Assembly (NCBI RefSeq): GCF_014648675.1
Contig: NZ_BMRO01000012.1
Span: 132,419 to 196,418, forward strand
DNA: 64,000 nucleotides
Direction of reading: 5' to 3'
Source of the DNA: Actinomadura livida
Lineage (GTDB): Bacteria > Actinomycetota > Actinomycetes > Streptosporangiales > Streptosporangiaceae
In this document: positions 53,095 through 60,807 of the stretch, piece after piece
Numbering within the stretch: the first letter of the stretch is position 1
How the letters are laid out: each line of letters opens with the position of its first letter
Program-made: the position numbers and the translations under genes
Notes under the pieces: model-generated
What the model was told of the DNA's origin: nothing
Seen by the model: the letters and a program-made list of their open reading frames with translations, nothing else
Databases searched by the model: none

Positions 53095-54276
53095 TTAGAA
53101 GAACTGCGTGTTGGGCTCCAGCCCGCACTCGACCCGGCCGTAGATCTCGTAGAGGATGTGCGGCGTGTTGAGCGCGTGCTGGGTCAGCGCGTGCAGGTCG
53201 CGCCAGCTCCGCTGGATGGCCACGTCGGCGAAGATGGACGAGCCGCCGCTGGCGCCGTAGAGGACGTCCACCGCCTCCAGGGCCCGCTTGCAGGTCGCGC
53301 CCATCGCCAGGCGCGCCTCGGCGCGCTCCTGGTCGGTCCACGGCGCGGCCTCGGCCGCCTTGGCGTCGACGAAGTCGGCGATCCGGCGCGCGTGGAACTC
53401 CGCCTCGTCGATCGTGACCCTGGCCTCGGCCACCTGCAGGTGGGTGATCGCGGCCTCCCGCTGGCTGGCGTAGCCGGTGTAGGTGATCTTCCGGTCCGGC
53501 AGCCGCTCGAAGAAGCAGTCCCAGGCGCCGCGCGCCATGCCGACCACGTTGCCGACCGAGCACGCCGAGGCGACGGCGGCCACCGGCACCTTGTACATGG
53601 CGATGTCGGCGTTGCGCACCGACGCCGACTGCTGCGTCATCAGCGCCATCATCGGCAGCACCCGCGCCTCCGGGACGAAGACGTCCTCGGCCACCGTGGT
53701 CACGCTGCCGGAGCCGCGCAGCCCGGTGGTGTGCCAGTCGTCCACGATCTCCAGGTCGGCCATCGGGACCAGCGCCAGGACCGGCTCCATCTCCCCGCCC
53801 GGCCGCTCCACCAGGGCGATGGCCACCTGCCAGTGGCTGTGCAGCGCGCCGCTCATGAACCCCCAGCGGCCGGTCAGCGTGTAGCCGCCGGGACGGGGGG
53901 TCGCCATGGCGCTGGGGCTCAGCGTGCCGCACACCCGCACGTCCGGGGTGGCGTAGACCTCGTCCTGGACCTCGTCCGGGAACAGGCCGACCATCCAGCC
54001 GGGGATCTGCCAGACCGAGGTGGTCCAGCCGACCGCCCCGTCGCCGCGGCCGAGCTCGACCGCCACGTCGACCGCGGTGCGGGTGCCGGCCTCGAAGCCG
54101 CCGTAGCGGGCCGGGACGCGCAGCCGGAACACTCCGGCGTCGGCCAGCGCCTCGATCACCTCGTCGTGCAGGCGGCGGTTCTCGTCCGCCCAGCCGGCGT
54201 GCTTGCGCAGCAGCGGCACCAGGCCCGCCGCGCGCTCGACGATTTCCGCATGGGAGAGCCGTTGAATCGTGGTCAC
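53095..54276 (-). CDS. Acyl-CoA-dehydrogenase-fold flavin monooxygenase
   Basis: The 393-residue protein has the acyl-CoA dehydrogenase fold: VFRLRVPARYGGFEAG, GDGAVGWTTSVWQIPGWM, GGYTLTGRWGFMSGALHSHW, DDWHTTGLRGSGSVTT and a C-terminal LYGASGGSSIFADVAIQRSWRDLHALTQH. The catalytic Glu of true dehydrogenases is missing at its usual site and WHTTGLRGSGS is the group D monooxygenase (HsaA-like) pattern, so it probably hydroxylates an aromatic ring with FADH2. GTG 54276 follows AGGAGG. It may share the flavin reductase at 45087. Divergent from ahpE. Confidence 0.82.
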   Translation of the reverse strand: MTTIQRLSHAEIVERAAGLVPLLRKHAGWADENRRLHDEVIEALADAGVFRLRVPARYGGFEAGTRTAVDVAVELGRGDGAVGWTTSVWQIPGWMVGLFPDEVQDEVYATPDVRVCGTLSPSAMATPRPGGYTLTGRWGFMSGALHSHWQVAIALVERPGGEMEPVLALVPMADLEIVDDWHTTGLRGSGSVTTVAEDVFVPEARVLPMMALMTQQSASVRNADIAMYKVPVAAVASACSVGNVVGMARGAWDCFFERLPDRKITYTGYASQREAAITHLQVAEARVTIDEAEFHARRIADFVDAKAAEAAPWTDQERAEARLAMGATCKRALEAVDVLYGASGGSSIFADVAIQRSWRDLHALTQHALNTPHILYEIYGRVECGLEPNTQFF

Positions 54277-54397
54277 CAGGTCCTCCTGTCGAAGTCTTCG
54301 AGACGTGGTGAGCCGCGGTCTCGAAAAATCCCTTTAAAGGGCATCCTGTGCTTCGCGCTTTCCCGGGGCATCTCCACCGTTGCGAAGCTCGGCGATT

Positions 54398-54410
54398 TTT
54401 CGCGGCGAAA
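54398..54410. promoter_or_regulatory. TTTCGC-G-GCGAAA palindrome, monooxygenase/ahpE gap
   Basis: TTTCGC (54398-54403) and GCGAAA (54405-54410) make a perfect 6+1+6 palindrome, and CCCTTTAAAGGG (54330-54341) is a second, 12-bp palindrome in the same gap between divergent genes. The first resembles the palindrome at 55931-55948, suggesting one shared repressor. Confidence 0.45.
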
Positions 54411-54494
54411 TTCGGCAAAACCGGAGATGCCGGCCGGGCCGTTCCGGGTCACCATCGACAGGTGTCCACCGCAACCCCAGGAAAGGACGGGCCA

Positions 54495-54959
54495 ATGGCA
54501 GTACAGGTCGGAGACGAGGCACCGGATTTCACTCTGCCGGACCAGGACGGCACACCCGTGCGGCTATCGGATTTCCGGGGCGGCAAGAACGTGCTGCTCG
54601 TGTTCTATCCGCTCGCGTTCAGCGGCATCTGCGAGGGCGAGCTGTGCGCGCTGCGGGACGACCCGGCGGCCCTGGCCGGGCCGGACGGCGACCCGCAGGT
54701 GCTCACGGTCTCGGTCGACTCGATGTTCGCCCACCGCGCGTGGGCCGACCAGCAGGGCTACAAGTTCCCGCTGCTCGCCGACTTCTGGCCGCACGGGAAG
54801 GTGGCGCAGGACTACGGCGTCTTCGACGAGGAGCGGGGCGTGGCCGTCCGCGGCACCTTCCTCATCGACAAGGCCGGCGTGGTGCGGTGGTCGGTGGTCA
54901 AGGGCATCCCCGAGGCCCGTGACCTGGAGGAGTACCGGAAGGCCCACGCGGCGCTCTGA
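54495..54959 (+). CDS. Peroxiredoxin, AhpE-like
   Basis: The 154-residue peroxiredoxin has VGDEAPDFTLPDQDGTPVRLSDF, the peroxidatic Cys in YPLAFSGICEGELCALRDD and VRGTFLIDKAGVVRWSVVKG. This matches the one-Cys AhpE group, which reduces peroxides with mycothiol/mycoredoxin. A second Cys in GELCAL is nearby but not a standard resolving Cys. ATG 54495 follows AAAGGACGG. In an enediyne cluster it may limit oxidative damage; the AhpD-like protein at 30197 could be related to it. Confidence 0.86.
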   Translation: MAVQVGDEAPDFTLPDQDGTPVRLSDFRGGKNVLLVFYPLAFSGICEGELCALRDDPAALAGPDGDPQVLTVSVDSMFAHRAWADQQGYKFPLLADFWPHGKVAQDYGVFDEERGVAVRGTFLIDKAGVVRWSVVKGIPEARDLEEYRKAHAAL

Positions 54960-55044
54960 CCGGGCTCCGGGACGGGTGAGGCGCCGGGCCGGCTGTCACC
55001 GCCCCGGCGCCTCGGCCGTTTCCGGCCCGCCGCGGTACGCGCCG

Positions 55045-55839
55045 TCACAGCCGGCTGCGCACGGCCCACAGGTCGGGGTACAGCTGGTGGAACAGGGTGG
55101 TCCGCAGGTAGGGCGCCCCGGAGGTACCGCCGGTCCCCGGCTTGTCGCCGATGATGCGCGCGGCCAGCGCCACGTGCCGGTACCGCCACTCCTGCACTCC
55201 CTGGTCGATCTCGATCAGCCGGTCGCAGACCTGCGCGGCGAGGGTGTCGTCCAGGTAGACCTGCAGCAGCACCTCCTGCAGTTCGGGCGAGGGCTCCAGC
55301 GGCCGGGTCACGTCCCGTTCCAGCAGGTGCCGCGGCACCTCGTAGCCCTGCGTCCCGAGGAACCGCAGCAGCGCGTCGTAGACCGTCGGCCGGCGCAGGT
55401 CGGCCTCGATCTGGGTCCGCTCCTGGCCGCCGAGCTGGAAGGTCTCGAACATGCGCGGGTCCCGGCGGCCGAGGACCGCCTCGATCTGCCGGAACTGCGC
55501 GGACTGCGCGCCGCTGCCGCCGAGCTTGTGCCGGAAGCTGTTGAACTGGCGCGGGGTGAGGGTCTCGAAGACCTCGGTGGGCGCGGTCAGGGCGCGCAGG
55601 ATGCCCACCGCGCGCCGCAGCGTGTGGATCGCGCCCGTGGCGGCGCCCTCGACGAACTGCTTCTGGAGATGGTCGAGCTCGTGCCGCAGCAGCTTGAACC
55701 ACAGCTCGTGGACCTGGTGCGCCACGACGAACAGGAGCTCGTCATGTTCGTCGGAACGCGGCTGCTGCAGCGCCAGGAGTTCGTCCAGTGCCAGATAGGA
55801 GTGGTAGTCCGATACCGACATCTCGTCCACGATCACCAT
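55045..55839 (-). CDS. kynA: Tryptophan 2,3-dioxygenase
   Basis: The 264-residue heme enzyme opens the indole ring of L-tryptophan to N-formylkynurenine. It has DYHSYLALDELLALQ, FVVAHQVHELWFKLLRHELD (active-site His and Phe region), FETLTPRQFNSFRHKLGGSGAQSAQFR and the heme-ligand His in WRYRHVALAARIIGDKPGTGGTSGAPYL. ATG 55839 is used; another Met six codons on is possible. It is divergent from the SDR-formamidase pair. Its place in the cluster points to tryptophan as a building block. Confidence 0.93.
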   Translation of the reverse strand: MVIVDEMSVSDYHSYLALDELLALQQPRSDEHDELLFVVAHQVHELWFKLLRHELDHLQKQFVEGAATGAIHTLRRAVGILRALTAPTEVFETLTPRQFNSFRHKLGGSGAQSAQFRQIEAVLGRRDPRMFETFQLGGQERTQIEADLRRPTVYDALLRFLGTQGYEVPRHLLERDVTRPLEPSPELQEVLLQVYLDDTLAAQVCDRLIEIDQGVQEWRYRHVALAARIIGDKPGTGGTSGAPYLRTTLFHQLYPDLWAVRSRL

Positions 55840-55930
55840 TCCGTTCGCTCGGTTCCTTCTCACGATTCCCGAAGCGGGCTCATAAGAGAAGACGCGGTCG
55901 GCGATTGGGCACTTTGAAAGGAACGATCGC

Positions 55931-55948
55931 GTATTTCGGCCGAAATAC
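55931..55948. promoter_or_regulatory. 18-bp palindrome between kynA and the SDR gene
   Basis: GTATTTCGGCCGAAATAC is a perfect 18-bp palindrome in the gap between the divergent kynA and SDR genes, 90 bases upstream of each. Its core TTTCGGCCGAAA resembles TTTCGCGGCGAAA at 54398. It is likely an operator for a dimeric regulator. Confidence 0.6.
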
Positions 55949-56018
55949 AGCAAGCAGCGAGTGGTGGGCCCGCCGCCCGTGGCAGCAGAGTGGAACCGAC
56001 AATGATGGGAGAATTACC

Positions 56019-56831
56019 GTGCAGCCACGGAACGTGCTCGTCACCGGCGGTTCCAGCGGAATCGGCCGGGCCACCGTGCGGCGCTTCGCCCGCGCGGGAG
56101 ACCGGGTGTGGTTCACCTACAACCACGGCCGGGACCGCGCCGAGGGCCTGCTCGCCGAACTGGCCGGCGGGACCGGCCACCCCCCGCTGGCGTTCGAGTT
56201 CGAGCAGGGCGACTGGCAGAGCCACCAGCGGCTGCTGGCCTCGCTGCCCGGGCCGGTCGACGTCCTGGTCAACAACGCCGCGGTCGGCACCAAGACGGTG
56301 GAGCGCTACGCCCCCGACGCCGTGCACCGGCACGACGAGGCGTTCCTGCGGGTGAACAGCGTCGGACCGCTCTGGCTCATCCGGGAGCTGCTGCCGGCGA
56401 TGCTGGAACGCGGCTACGGCAAGATCGTGAACATCGCGAGCGTCGGCGGCGGCATCGCCCAGTTCCCCGGCTTCCACGTGGCCGACGGGATGAGCAAGGC
56501 CGCCCTGGCCTACCTCACCCGGCACCTCGCGGCGCAGCTGTCGCACGCCCCGGTGGAGGTGTTCGCGGTGTGCCCCGGCGCGGTGGAGACCGGCATGCTG
56601 GAGGCCAGCACGCTGGCCGCCCTCGGCCCGGAGGAGCGCCGCGACCTGGAGGCCGGGCTGCCCAAGGGGCGGCTGCTCCAGCCGGAGGAGATCGCCGAGC
56701 TGGCGTGGTGGGTGTGCGGTGACGGGGCCCGCGCCCTGCACGGCGCCGTGCTCGACGCCTCGCTGGGGCTCGGCGTCCATCCGGGGCTGGTGACCGGGGC
56801 GAGGGCCGCCGAACCCGTCCGGGCCGACTGA
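56019..56831 (+). CDS. Short-chain dehydrogenase/reductase
   Basis: The 270-residue SDR has the cofactor motif VTGGSSGIGRATVRRFA, an NNAA stretch (LVNNAAVG), catalytic Ser near NIASVGGG, and a C-terminal GAVLDASLGLG. The usual Tyr-x-x-x-Lys is replaced in the expected position by a D-G-M-S-K pattern (VADGMSKAALAYL): Lys is kept but Tyr is not evident. GTG 56019 has GGGAGAA just before it. It lies 1 base overlapped with the formamidase, so they act together, perhaps on kynurenine-derived or core ketones. The missing Tyr makes the activity uncertain. Confidence 0.83.
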   Translation: MQPRNVLVTGGSSGIGRATVRRFARAGDRVWFTYNHGRDRAEGLLAELAGGTGHPPLAFEFEQGDWQSHQRLLASLPGPVDVLVNNAAVGTKTVERYAPDAVHRHDEAFLRVNSVGPLWLIRELLPAMLERGYGKIVNIASVGGGIAQFPGFHVADGMSKAALAYLTRHLAAQLSHAPVEVFAVCPGAVETGMLEASTLAALGPEERRDLEAGLPKGRLLQPEEIAELAWWVCGDGARALHGAVLDASLGLGVHPGLVTGARAAEPVRAD

Positions 56832-57676
56832 TGGCGACCGCCATGGGGCTGCGGGACCTGCTCTACACGCCCAGCCGCTTCGTCCCCGACATGGACTGGT
56901 ACGTGCGCGAGTACGCGCGGCGGTCCGAGGACGCCCGCGCGATGCTGCCCTGGGTCGAGCACGCCTACGGCCCGGACCCCGCGGAACGGCTGCTGTTCTT
57001 CCCCGCCGCCGGTTCGGCCGCGCCGCTGCAGGTGTTCGTGCACGGCGGGTACTGGCAGGAGTCCAGCAAGGAGGACTCCTGCTTCGCCGCCCCCGACTTC
57101 GTCTCCCGGGGCGCCGCCTTCGCCGCGCTCGGGTACGGGCTCGCGCCCGCGTACCGCCTGGACGAGATCGTCGCGATGGTCCGCCGGGGCCTGCTGTGGA
57201 TCCACCGCAACGCCCGCGCCCTGGGCGTCGACCCCGGGCGCGTCTTCCTGAGCGGCAGTTCGGCGGGGGCGCACCTCGTGGCGATGTTCCTGGAGGACGG
57301 ACGCCCGGGGCCCGGCACGCCCATCCGGGACGTGGTGCGCGGGGCCACCCTGCTCAGCGGGCTCTACGACCTCGAACCGCTGCGCCGCACCTACATCGGC
57401 GCCGCGATCGGGCTGACCCCCGCCGAGTCCGCGCGCAACAGCCCGATCGGGCGGCCGCATCGCGAGCTGCCGCCGCTGGTCGTCGCGCGCGGCGGCGCCG
57501 AGACCGAGGCGTTCGCGGACCAGCAGGAACGCTACGTCCGCTCGCTGGAGCGGGCGGGCACGGCCGTCACCGACCTCGTCGTCGGCGGCCGCGACCACTT
57601 CGACCTCGCGCTGGGCCTCGGCGACCCGTCCGGTCCGCTGGGCAGGGCGACCCTGGACCTCATGCGGCTGCCGTGA
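56831..57676 (+). CDS. Kynurenine-formamidase-like alpha/beta hydrolase
   Basis: The 281-residue hydrolase has VFVHGGYWQE, the HGGYW motif of arylformamidases, a nucleophile elbow LSGSSAGAHL (GxSxG) and a late His in GGRDHFDLALGL. Arylformamidase removes formate from N-formylkynurenine, the product of the nearby kynA enzyme, giving kynurenine. This family match plus the neighbour makes the assignment likely. The ATG at 56831 overlaps the SDR stop by 1 base. No kynureninase or kynurenine monooxygenase of the usual families is present in the window. Confidence 0.85.
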   Translation: MATAMGLRDLLYTPSRFVPDMDWYVREYARRSEDARAMLPWVEHAYGPDPAERLLFFPAAGSAAPLQVFVHGGYWQESSKEDSCFAAPDFVSRGAAFAALGYGLAPAYRLDEIVAMVRRGLLWIHRNARALGVDPGRVFLSGSSAGAHLVAMFLEDGRPGPGTPIRDVVRGATLLSGLYDLEPLRRTYIGAAIGLTPAESARNSPIGRPHRELPPLVVARGGAETEAFADQQERYVRSLERAGTAVTDLVVGGRDHFDLALGLGDPSGPLGRATLDLMRLP

Positions 57677-57700
57677 ACCCCGGGCGGGTCACCGGGCGGG

Positions 57701-58465
57701 TCACCGGCCGCGGCGCCAGTACACGCTGAACCGGTCGATCCGCCGCAGCTCGTCGCCCTCGATGCCGTGCGACCGGCGGAAGTCGTCCACGGCGTCCCGG
57801 CAGCCGGGCAGCAGGTAGTCGTCCACGATGACGAAGCCCCCCGGAGACAGCTTCGGGTAGAGGGCGCCGAGCGCGTCGGTGGTGGACTCGTAGAGGTCGC
57901 CGTCGAGCCGCAGCACCGCGAGCCGCTCGATCGGCGCGGTCGGCAGGGTGTCGCGGAACAGCCCCGCCAGGAACTTCACCCGGTCGTCCAGCAGGCCGTA
58001 CCGGGCGAAGTTGTCCTTGACGGTCGCCTCGTCGACGGCGAGCACCCCGTTGTGCTCGTGCATGGCCAGGCGGACGTCGTCGGGGTGGCCGCCGTCCGCC
58101 ACGGGCGGAATGCCCTCGAACGAGTCCGCCACCCAGACGTTGCGGTCGGCTCCGTGAGCCTTGAAGATGCCGCGCGCCAGTATGCACACCCCGCCGCGCC
58201 ACGCGCCGGTCTCGATGAAGTCGCCGGGCACGTCCTCGGCCAGCACGGTCTCCAGGCACATCTGGACGTTGTCCAGCCGGGCCATCCCGACCATCGTGTG
58301 CGCGACGCTGGGCCAGTCGTGGCCGCGCTCGCGCGCTCCCCGGCTGAACTCCGTCCTGGTGAAGACGGGGTTCGGCAGGGGCGGGTCCTCATAGATGACG
58401 TTGACGAGGATCTTCTTCAGCAGGTCCACGTAGAGGCCGGCGGCCCCGTTGCTCTGGCTGTCCAT
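57701..58465 (-). CDS. TylF/MycF-family O-methyltransferase
   Basis: The 254-residue protein has VNVIYEDPPLPN, MVGMARLDNVQMCLETVLAEDVPGDFIETGAWRGG, VADSFEGIPP and LRLDGDLYESTTDALGALYPKLSPGGFVIVDDY, which match macrocin O-methyltransferases (TylF/MycF). They methylate a sugar hydroxyl with SAM and Mg2+; CalS11 does so on calicheamicin's rhamnose. Asp residues around LDGD and VDDY are the metal ligands. The ATG is at 58465. It likely acts on the deoxysugar or on a ring hydroxyl of the appendage. Confidence 0.85.
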   Translation of the reverse strand: MDSQSNGAAGLYVDLLKKILVNVIYEDPPLPNPVFTRTEFSRGARERGHDWPSVAHTMVGMARLDNVQMCLETVLAEDVPGDFIETGAWRGGVCILARGIFKAHGADRNVWVADSFEGIPPVADGGHPDDVRLAMHEHNGVLAVDEATVKDNFARYGLLDDRVKFLAGLFRDTLPTAPIERLAVLRLDGDLYESTTDALGALYPKLSPGGFVIVDDYLLPGCRDAVDDFRRSHGIEGDELRRIDRFSVYWRRGR

Positions 58466-58581
58466 CGTTCCCGCCCGGTGGTGAAGGGGGCGAGGGCGCC
58501 GCTCCGGTGTCGCGGTTGCAGCGCGGTGGAGTGACGCCCTCGCTCGATTCTGCTGTCGGATCGGATCGGATCGGGCCGGCC

Positions 58582-59964
58582 TCAGACTAGCGGCGCGGCC
58601 TTGTCCGGCGAGGCGCCGTTCGGCTCGCCGGCGGGGACCAGCGCCGGGTCGCCGGCGCCGTTCGCCGCGACGACCGGGCGCCGGGCGGCCAGCGGCGACT
58701 CCGGCGGGTCCGGAATCCGCTTGGCGTACTTGCGCGCGATGTTGCTGATCGGCTGCTCGACGAACTTGGCCAGCAGCCACGCGGTCAGCGTGATCACGGC
58801 GAAGTAGGCGGCGAAGAGCAGGAAGTTGGCCCAGCCGGGCAGGCCGACCGTCGGATCGCTGATCACCCCGAGATCGGCCAGCCAGATGCGCGGGTAGTCC
58901 CAGGCCCCGTCCGTCCTCGGGACCAGCACCATGGTGAACAGGATGAAGAGGATGTGGACCGCGTAGAAGGAGTAGGAGATCCCGCCGAGGAACACGAGCG
59001 GGCGTGTCCGGAAGGGCGACCACTTGCCCTCCTGGTCCGCCTTCGCCATGGCCAGGATCAGGATCGCGATCGGGATCATCATGCCGCTGAGGTCGCGGGC
59101 CTCGATCGGCAGGAACAGGTTGGTGAGCGTCAGGCCCACCGCGAAGATGACGAACGCCACCGGCACGCTGGGGATGTGCTTCATGCCCCTGAGCATCAGC
59201 AGCGCCAGGCACATGCCCAGCACGAACTGGAAGAGCCGGATGGGCGGGAACATCAGCGTGAACCAGTAGATGAAGGCGTTGTCGAAGCCCTCCAGCGGGG
59301 CCTGCATGGTCTCGTGCTTGACGGTGAAGGTCTTGCTCGCCAGGTACGGCAGCAGGAACGAGAGCACGACGCACGCCCCCGCCATGATCTGCAGGCCGCG
59401 CTTGGTGAAGTGCATGAGCATCATCATCAGGCCGGGGAAGAGCAGGTAGAGGAAGATCTCGTTGCTCAGCGTCCACATGGCCGGGTTGAGGCCCATCAGC
59501 ACGTCCTGGTGCGGCGTCCAGCCCTGGAGCAGGAAGGTGTGCGCGAGCACGATCTTCCAGTCCGTCCACATGTCGCCCAGCCATCCCCACAGCAGGAACG
59601 CCGCCGCGGTGACGACGAAGTACACCGGGTACACCTTGCCGATGCGCTTCACGTAGAAGGAGAGCGTGGACTGGCCGGGCTTGTAGATGTAGGCCAGCAC
59701 GAAACCGCTCAGGATGAAGAAGTAGTTGATCGGCACCGGCACGAACGCCGTGAACGACTCGTAGAGGAAGGTGTCCGACGCCGCCCGCCCCTCCTGGTCG
59801 GGGGCGTAGATCTCAGCGGCCCCCACCGGGGTGGCGAACTGCATCGCCAGGAAGTGCCCGCCGAAGACCAGGAACGCCGCGAGCGCCCTGCCCCCGTTGA
59901 GCGACAGCATCATGTCGGGTTTCGGTCGTGCACCGACCTGGCCGCCTGTTGTTCCGTTTTGCAT
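58582..59964 (-). CDS. Membrane acyltransferase (OafA/acyltransferase 3)
   Basis: The roughly 460-residue protein has about ten membrane helices and the acyltransferase 3 start SLNGGRALAAFLVFGGHF with the active His in GGHF; later blocks include MWTLSNEIFLYLLFPGLMMML and ISYSFYAVHILFIL. The family moves acyl groups onto sugars or macrolides at the membrane. ATG 59964 has GGAGGG upstream; GTG 59973 is an alternative. It may acylate the product sugar or join the aroyl group. It is upstream of the TylF-like gene on the same strand. Confidence 0.83.
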   Translation of the reverse strand: MQNGTTGGQVGARPKPDMMLSLNGGRALAAFLVFGGHFLAMQFATPVGAAEIYAPDQEGRAASDTFLYESFTAFVPVPINYFFILSGFVLAYIYKPGQSTLSFYVKRIGKVYPVYFVVTAAAFLLWGWLGDMWTDWKIVLAHTFLLQGWTPHQDVLMGLNPAMWTLSNEIFLYLLFPGLMMMLMHFTKRGLQIMAGACVVLSFLLPYLASKTFTVKHETMQAPLEGFDNAFIYWFTLMFPPIRLFQFVLGMCLALLMLRGMKHIPSVPVAFVIFAVGLTLTNLFLPIEARDLSGMMIPIAILILAMAKADQEGKWSPFRTRPLVFLGGISYSFYAVHILFILFTMVLVPRTDGAWDYPRIWLADLGVISDPTVGLPGWANFLLFAAYFAVITLTAWLLAKFVEQPISNIARKYAKRIPDPPESPLAARRPVVAANGAGDPALVPAGEPNGASPDKAAPLV

Positions 59965-60153
59965 TCTTCTCACTGCCCTCCATCACTCGAGGCGCCAGGT
60001 CGCACCGGTCGTCCAAGCCTCCTTTCGGGCAGGTGCCGCCGCATCTTCCACCGTGCGGCGATGGCCGCCGGAGCCGGATAGCGCAATTGCGAAGATGACC
60101 GCGCTGGGGTACGTACTTACTGTCGTGCCCAGCACCTCACCAGAGGAGACGAC

Positions 60154-60577
60154 GATGGCTGATGCGACGAGCACTTCCCGACGCCCGGAGACCGAGAGCC
60201 GCGGCCGGAGCATCGCGCTCTGGGTGCTGCAGGTCCTGCTGGCGCTGCAATTCCTGGCCGCCGGTTCGGCCAAGCTGTTCGGCGACCAGGCGATGGTGGA
60301 CATGTTCGCCGACATCGGTGCAGGTCAGTGGTTCCGCTACCTGACCGGCACGCTGGAGGTGGCCGGTGCCGTGGGCCTGCTGATCCCCGTGCTGTCGGGG
60401 CTGGCCGCGCTGTGCCTGTCCATCCTGATGACCTGCGCGACGATCACCACCATCGCCGTCCTCGGGGACGCCCCGTGGATGCCGCTGGCGGTGCTGGCCT
60501 TCTGCGTGGTGGCCGCCTGGGGCCGCTGGCCGAAGACGGTGGCGCTGCTGGACCGCGTCCGCGGGAAAGGCGACTAG
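60154..60577 (+). CDS. DoxX-family membrane protein
   Basis: The 140-residue protein has four helices (RSIALWVLQVLLALQFLAAGSAKLFG, LEVAGAVGLLIPVLSGLAALCLSILMTCATI, MPLAVLAFCVVAAWG) and matches DoxX. The conserved GSAKLFG motif is present. DoxX proteins are small and poorly understood, linked to thiosulfate or redox-stress handling. It may take part in envelope redox balance near a reactive product. ATG 60154 follows AGAGGAGAC. Confidence 0.82.
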
Positions 60578-60607
60578 GCCGGGCCCGTCCCGCACCAGCC
60601 GGACACC

Positions 60608-60652
60608 GGGGTGCCCGGGCTCATCTCCCGTGAGATGAGCCCCGGGCACCCC
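60608..60652 (+). terminator. Hairpin after the DoxX gene
   Basis: GGGGTGCCCGGGCTCATCTC (60608-60627) pairs with 60632-60652 with a single bulged base and a 4-base loop. It sits 31 bases after the DoxX stop and before the sugar operon. Confidence 0.75.
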
Positions 60653-60807
60653 GTCTGGTTTTCCGGCGAGCCCGACCGCGGCATCCGCGAAATACCGACG
60701 GGACACCGCCGGTTTCCCGCGCCCGCCTGAGCAATGCAGAAGGTGCCTCCGCTTCGGCCACGCACGAGGATTCGGAAATGACGGCGCCACCGCTAGGCGG
60801 AGGAACG

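Noticed and set aside
51338..53098. Long plus-strand frame opposite the GMC gene
   Set aside because: Shadow of the real minus-strand gene, which has all GMC motifs.
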